Positions 5,950 to 9,746 of a DNA stretch of 9,746 nt are shown here, one piece after another (the first letter of the stretch is position 1; each line of letters opens with the position of its first letter). The translations under genes and the position numbers were made by a program. The stretch lies in assembly GCA_044356865.1 (NCBI GenBank), contig JBIKVN010000113.1:1-9746 (forward strand), written 5' to 3'. This DNA is from JBEIUL01 sp044356865. GTDB taxonomy: Bacteria > Planctomycetota > Phycisphaerae > Phycisphaerales > SM1A02. The notes below the pieces were generated by a model, which searched no databases, was not told the origin of the DNA, and saw only the letters and a program-made list of their open reading frames with translations.

Positions 5950-6956
5950 GACGGGCGGTCGCGGGAGTCGTCGCGGTCACGGTGGCTCTGGCCTCGGCGG
6001 CGCTCGCGATCCAGATCCTGCAGTCGGTGGGGGGTGGTACGCCGGCCGGTTCCGGCGGCGCGATGCCCGGATCCGACGATCGCCGGTCACCGCTCGAGCG
6101 GGCCCTCGATCTCGCCGAAAACGCGAGGCTCAAGGACTTCCTTGACCGCGACCACGAGTTCATCCCGCCCCCGCCGCGGTTCAAGCGGTTCCCGTTCTCG
6201 ACGTGGACCGATGACGCGAACTGCATCCGCGCGCGGGAGGGCGACACGAAGATCATCGAGGCCGGCTGCCGGCCGCGTTCATTCCGCGTCTCGGGCACCG
6301 TCGACGCCGCGGCCGCCGAAGCGATCGAGGCCCACTTCGGGATCGATCCCGAGCTGCTTGGGTACCACTTCCTCGAGGAGCCCGGTTCGCGCGAGGCGGT
6401 CGAGGCGGCCCGCGAGCGGGCGTTCCGGGCCCGCGGGCTGGCGATGGTGGGGGACCGGCTCCAGCCCGATTACGGTTGGCTGGTGGCCGAGTCGCTGCCG
6501 GCCCTGAATCCGCTGGCGACCGAGATCCTCGAGGCGTACTGGAAGCGGAAGCCCGACGGCCTCGACGATCGCGAGGTGGTCGAGGCCCTCACGAGTTTCG
6601 TGCAGAACGCGGTGCCGTATCGCACGGTCGACGCGTCGCCCGACGGTCGCGAGCGAGGCGGGATCCGCTCGCCGCTGTCGACGCTCTTCCTCGGTGGCGA
6701 TTGTGACTGCAAGGCGCTGCTGCTGGCCGGACTCATCCGGTCGGTGCGGCCGACGATCGACGTGGCCCTGCTGCATGTGAACCGCGACGAGCCCCACGCG
6801 TGCCTTGGCGTGGTGATCCCGGCCGTCGACGGCGAGGGGTACGTGCGGGTGGGCGACCGCGATCTCGTGGTGATCGAGACCACCGACGACTGGGACCTCG
6901 GGCGGCTCAGCGTGCGGACCGACCTGACCGACGCGATGGCGACGTGGATCGAGTAG
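5946..6956 (+). CDS. Membrane-anchored transglutaminase-like (papain-fold) protein
   Basis: This 336-residue protein starts with a basic residue pair and a hydrophobic signal-anchor (about 5-26), so the body probably lies outside the cytoplasmic membrane. A region of about 200 residues that I do not recognise comes next, including a Pro run (74-77). The C-terminal part carries the transglutaminase core: GGDCDCKALLLAGLIR (250-265) with likely nucleophile Cys253, HACLGV with His284, and VVIETTDDWDLG (309-319), where the third triad position appears to be Glu311 or a nearby Asp. Superfamily members are cysteine proteases, amidases or cross-linking enzymes; the substrate is not readable here. The extra Cys255 two residues after the nucleophile is unusual. 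GTG at 5946 leaves 13 bases after ftsI. A TTG at 5916, overlapping ftsI by 17 bases with GAGG upstream, is an alternative start adding 10 residues. Location after ftsI suggests envelope work, by inference. Confidence 0.75.
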   Translation: MRRAVAGVVAVTVALASAALAIQILQSVGGGTPAGSGGAMPGSDDRRSPLERALDLAENARLKDFLDRDHEFIPPPPRFKRFPFSTWTDDANCIRAREGDTKIIEAGCRPRSFRVSGTVDAAAAEAIEAHFGIDPELLGYHFLEEPGSREAVEAARERAFRARGLAMVGDRLQPDYGWLVAESLPALNPLATEILEAYWKRKPDGLDDREVVEALTSFVQNAVPYRTVDASPDGRERGGIRSPLSTLFLGGDCDCKALLLAGLIRSVRPTIDVALLHVNRDEPHACLGVVIPAVDGEGYVRVGDRDLVVIETTDDWDLGRLSVRTDLTDAMATWIE

Positions 6957-6977
6957 AAGTTTCGGTATCTTGGCGAC

Positions 6978-8132
6978 ATGTCCCTCCCGGTCCTGACGCT
7001 GCTCGCGCTGGTACCGGTCGCGGCGCTGCTCGCGGCCCTGGTCTGGAGCGACCGGAATCGCGAGCCGCTTCGGGTCGTGGTGATCACCCTGCTCCTCGGG
7101 GCCCTCACGCCGATCCCGATCATCGTGGTCGGTGTCGCCCTGGCCGGCCTCCTCGGGATCCCGACGTCCGATCCGGCGACGCTGGGCCAGGCGATCGCGA
7201 TCTCGTTCGTCCTGGCGGCGCTGGTCGAGGAGACCTTCAAGTTCGCGGTCCTCTGGGGCTACTCGGCCCGGCACGACGCCTTTGACGAGCCCTTCGACGG
7301 GATCGTCTACGGCACCGCCGCGAGCCTCGGTTTCGCGGCGAGCGAGAACCTGATGTACGTGTTCGGCCAGCCGACGGCGGGGGGGAGTTTCCTGGTCGGG
7401 ACGCTGCGCGCGTTCACCGCGGTGCCGATGCACGCGTTGTGTGGCGTGGTCATGGGCCTGTGCATCGGGATCGCGAGGTTCACGCCGTCCGCGCGGATCC
7501 TCTGGCTCGGCCTCGGCCTCGTCGGGGCCATAGGCTTGCACGGGACCTACAACAGCTTCGTGTTCGGAGCCGGCGTCATGACAACGCAGGGACGGGACGG
7601 CTTCGCGGCGCTCTCGGCGGGCGGAGTGCTGGCGACGCTTCTGCTGGCTGCGGGCACGTGCCTGCTTGCCATCGCCCGCTTCCGCCGCGACCAGTTGCGG
7701 GTCGTCGTGACCAACCTTCCGCCCGGAGCGTCGCCGCCGCCTCGGACCGAGTCGTTCGTCCGGCCCCTGCCGCCGCCTCCGCCGCGGATCGGGACGGCGC
7801 CGCTCCCGCCGCCGGTCGTGGTCTCGCCGCCGGTCCTCCCGATGGCTGCGATGGTCCTGGTCGCGATCGCGTCGGCGTTCGCGGTGGGGTTCCTCTTCCT
7901 CGCGATGCTGGCCTCGGGCACGCCGGAGGACGGGATTTCCGAGGCCACCGGGCTCCTGGCCTGCGGACTCATGGTCTTGTGCGGCGGGTTGGGCCTGGCC
8001 GGCGCGGTCGCGGCGACCGTCGCCCTGGTCCGTCGCGATCGCTGGACCGGGGCGTCGATCGCCTCGGGCGCGGTCGGGGCGCTGCTGGTCACGCTGGTCG
8101 CCGCGGTCCTCGTCGCGGCGGCGCTGGCCTGA
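6978..8132 (+). CDS. PrsW-family membrane protease with an extra C-terminal membrane module
   Basis: This is a 384-residue polytopic membrane protein. Residues 1-236 form a PrsW-like core, a CAAX-protease (ABI) relative that in Bacillus subtilis cuts the anti-sigma factor RsiW. Key residues are visible: the EExxK motif in LVEETFKF (Glu84, Glu85, Lys88); FDGIVYGTAASLGFAASEN (106-124) with Glu123 and Asn124; AVPMHALCG with His152; and LHGTYNSF with His188 and Asn192. After the core comes a soluble Pro-rich linker (about 245-287) and three further hydrophobic segments (about 288-311, 323-350 and 357-383), not part of a normal PrsW, which usually ends near 230-290 residues. The ATG lies 21 bases after the previous stop and has no clear Shine-Dalgarno. 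No anti-sigma factor is in the window, so the substrate is unknown. It ends the + strand gene run. Confidence 0.85.
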   Translation: MSLPVLTLLALVPVAALLAALVWSDRNREPLRVVVITLLLGALTPIPIIVVGVALAGLLGIPTSDPATLGQAIAISFVLAALVEETFKFAVLWGYSARHDAFDEPFDGIVYGTAASLGFAASENLMYVFGQPTAGGSFLVGTLRAFTAVPMHALCGVVMGLCIGIARFTPSARILWLGLGLVGAIGLHGTYNSFVFGAGVMTTQGRDGFAALSAGGVLATLLLAAGTCLLAIARFRRDQLRVVVTNLPPGASPPPRTESFVRPLPPPPPRIGTAPLPPPVVVSPPVLPMAAMVLVAIASAFAVGFLFLAMLASGTPEDGISEATGLLACGLMVLCGGLGLAGAVAATVALVRRDRWTGASIASGAVGALLVTLVAAVLVAAALA

Positions 8133-8138
8133 GCTCGC

Positions 8139-8141
<3 letters not shown>
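8130..8141. repeat. 12-base inverted repeat spanning the two convergent stop codons
   Basis: TGAGC (8130-8134), TC, GCTCA (8137-8141): the arms contain the TGA of the PrsW gene on + and the TGA of sucB on -. Only 6 bases separate the genes. The loop is too short and there is no T-run, so this is not a recognisable terminator. Confidence 0.4.
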
Positions 8142-9359
<1,218 letters not shown>

Positions 9360-9369
9360 AAGTTCGGAA

Positions 9370-9391
9370 GGGTAGGGGTAAGGGAACGGGG
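9370..9391 (+). other. Four-run G-quadruplex motif in the sucA-sucB spacer
   Basis: G-runs of 3, 4, 3 and 4 at 9370-9372, 9375-9378, 9382-9384 and 9388-9391 are separated by loops TA, TAA and AAC. This is a perfect canonical motif in non-coding DNA, on the template strand for sucAB; the mRNA is C-rich here. It ends 10 bases from the sucB ATG, where a Shine-Dalgarno would be expected. Confidence 0.5.
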
Positions 9392-9408
9392 CGGAAAGCG
9401 CGGCCGGA

Positions 9409-9746
9409 TCAGCCCGGGTCGGACGACTTGCCGCCCTTGGCGGCCGGCTTCGGGCTCGAGGCCTTGCCGCCCGCGGCGAGGGCATCGTTCACGATCCGCT
9501 CCTGCTGCTCGGTGTGGACCTTGAGCGACCCGGTCGATGGAGACGCGCTGTCGCGGCGGCCGGCGTACTCGAGCGCGAGGCCCATCTGCTCGCGGGCGAT
9601 CGTCTCGACGAAGCGGAAAGCGCCCATGTTTCGGGCCTCTTCCTGCGCCCAGACGAACCGCTCGGCCTTCGGGAACGCGGCCAGCACCTTGGCGAGCGTC
9701 GCGTCGGGGAACGGATAGAGCTGCTCGAGCCGGACCACCGCGACGT
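9409..9746 (-). CDS. sucA: 2-oxoglutarate dehydrogenase E1 component, C-terminal part; 5' end outside the window
   Basis: This is the last roughly 111 residues of the thiamine-diphosphate-dependent E1 subunit that decarboxylates 2-oxoglutarate and passes succinyl to SucB. The frame is open to the window edge, so the gene begins beyond it. The fragment reads VRLEQLYPFP, then WAQEEARNMGAF, then AGRRDSASPSTGS and HTEQQERIVNDAL, in the order and spacing of the SucA C-terminus. The normal end is followed by a tail of about 22 residues rich in Gly, Lys, Ser and Pro that is not typical. The sucA-sucB order with a 49-base gap is the standard operon layout. An acetyl-transferring E1 (AceE) is unlikely given the NMGAF and SASPSTGS motifs and the adjacent SucB. 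The catalytic thiamine-binding region is outside the window. Confidence 0.93.
   Translation of the reverse strand, partial: VAVVRLEQLYPFPDATLAKVLAAFPKAERFVWAQEEARNMGAFRFVETIAREQMGLALEYAGRRDSASPSTGSLKVHTEQQERIVNDALAAGGKASSPKPAAKGGKSSDPG

Noticed and set aside
3914..6298. A 794-codon open frame on the - strand opposite ftsI
   Set aside because: The + strand frame encodes FtsI with all catalytic motifs. The antisense translation is rich in Arg, His, Asp and Gly with no domain, as expected from GC-rich codon bias.
6957..6977. Possible promoter in the 21-base gap before the PrsW gene
   Set aside because: The gap is AT-richer than its surroundings, but I cannot place -35 and -10 boxes with proper spacing, and both genes run the same way closely.
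6279..7541. A 420-codon open frame on the - strand opposite the transglutaminase-like and PrsW genes
   Set aside because: Low-complexity Arg/Asp/His translation covering parts of two genes with clear motifs on +.

Overview
The window is GC-rich chromosomal DNA with tightly packed genes, mostly GTG or ATG starts, and a mix of good and absent Shine-Dalgarno sites. I read it as a planctomycete-like bacterium, possibly of the Phycisphaerae. That placement is an inference from gene content and general sequence character, not from a marker gene. I see no tRNA, rRNA, CRISPR array, insertion sequence, phage gene or recognisable defence system.

Positions 1-8132 hold eight genes on the + strand. In order they are: the C-terminal part of a CpsD/Wzc-type tyrosine autokinase; a WecA/TagO-type polyprenyl-phosphate sugar-1-phosphate transferase; RsmH (MraW), the 16S rRNA C1402 N4-methyltransferase; a membrane-anchored protein with two LysM domains; a small FtsL-like bitopic coiled-coil protein; an FtsI-type class B penicillin-binding protein with all three catalytic motifs; a membrane-anchored transglutaminase-like protein; and a PrsW-family membrane protease with an extra C-terminal membrane module. 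The rsmH-ftsL-ftsI core matches the start of the classical division and cell-wall (dcw) cluster. Here a LysM gene is inserted, no mraZ lies before rsmH, surface-polysaccharide genes sit directly upstream, and transglutaminase-like and PrsW genes replace murE/murF/mraY downstream. Two junctions are 4-base stop/start overlaps (ATGA for rsmH-lysM, GTGA for ftsL-ftsI), and other + strand gaps are 13-69 bases. This suggests one long envelope-assembly operon.

Positions 8139-9746 hold, on the - strand, sucB (complete, 406 residues) and the C-terminal end of sucA. These are the E2 and E1 components of 2-oxoglutarate dehydrogenase. The two blocks are convergent, with only 6 bases between the stop codons.

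The most interesting non-coding structure is at gene junctions. At the wecA-like/rsmH junction a 9-base direct repeat covers the stop of one gene and the start of the next, and a 17-base dyad is centred on the rsmH GTG start, giving two mutually exclusive pairings. Similar but weaker dyads cover the starts of the wecA-like and transglutaminase-like genes. Two perfect four-run G-quadruplex motifs also occur, one inside the wecA-like gene and one in the sucA-sucB spacer. All of these need background testing, because the DNA is very GC-rich.
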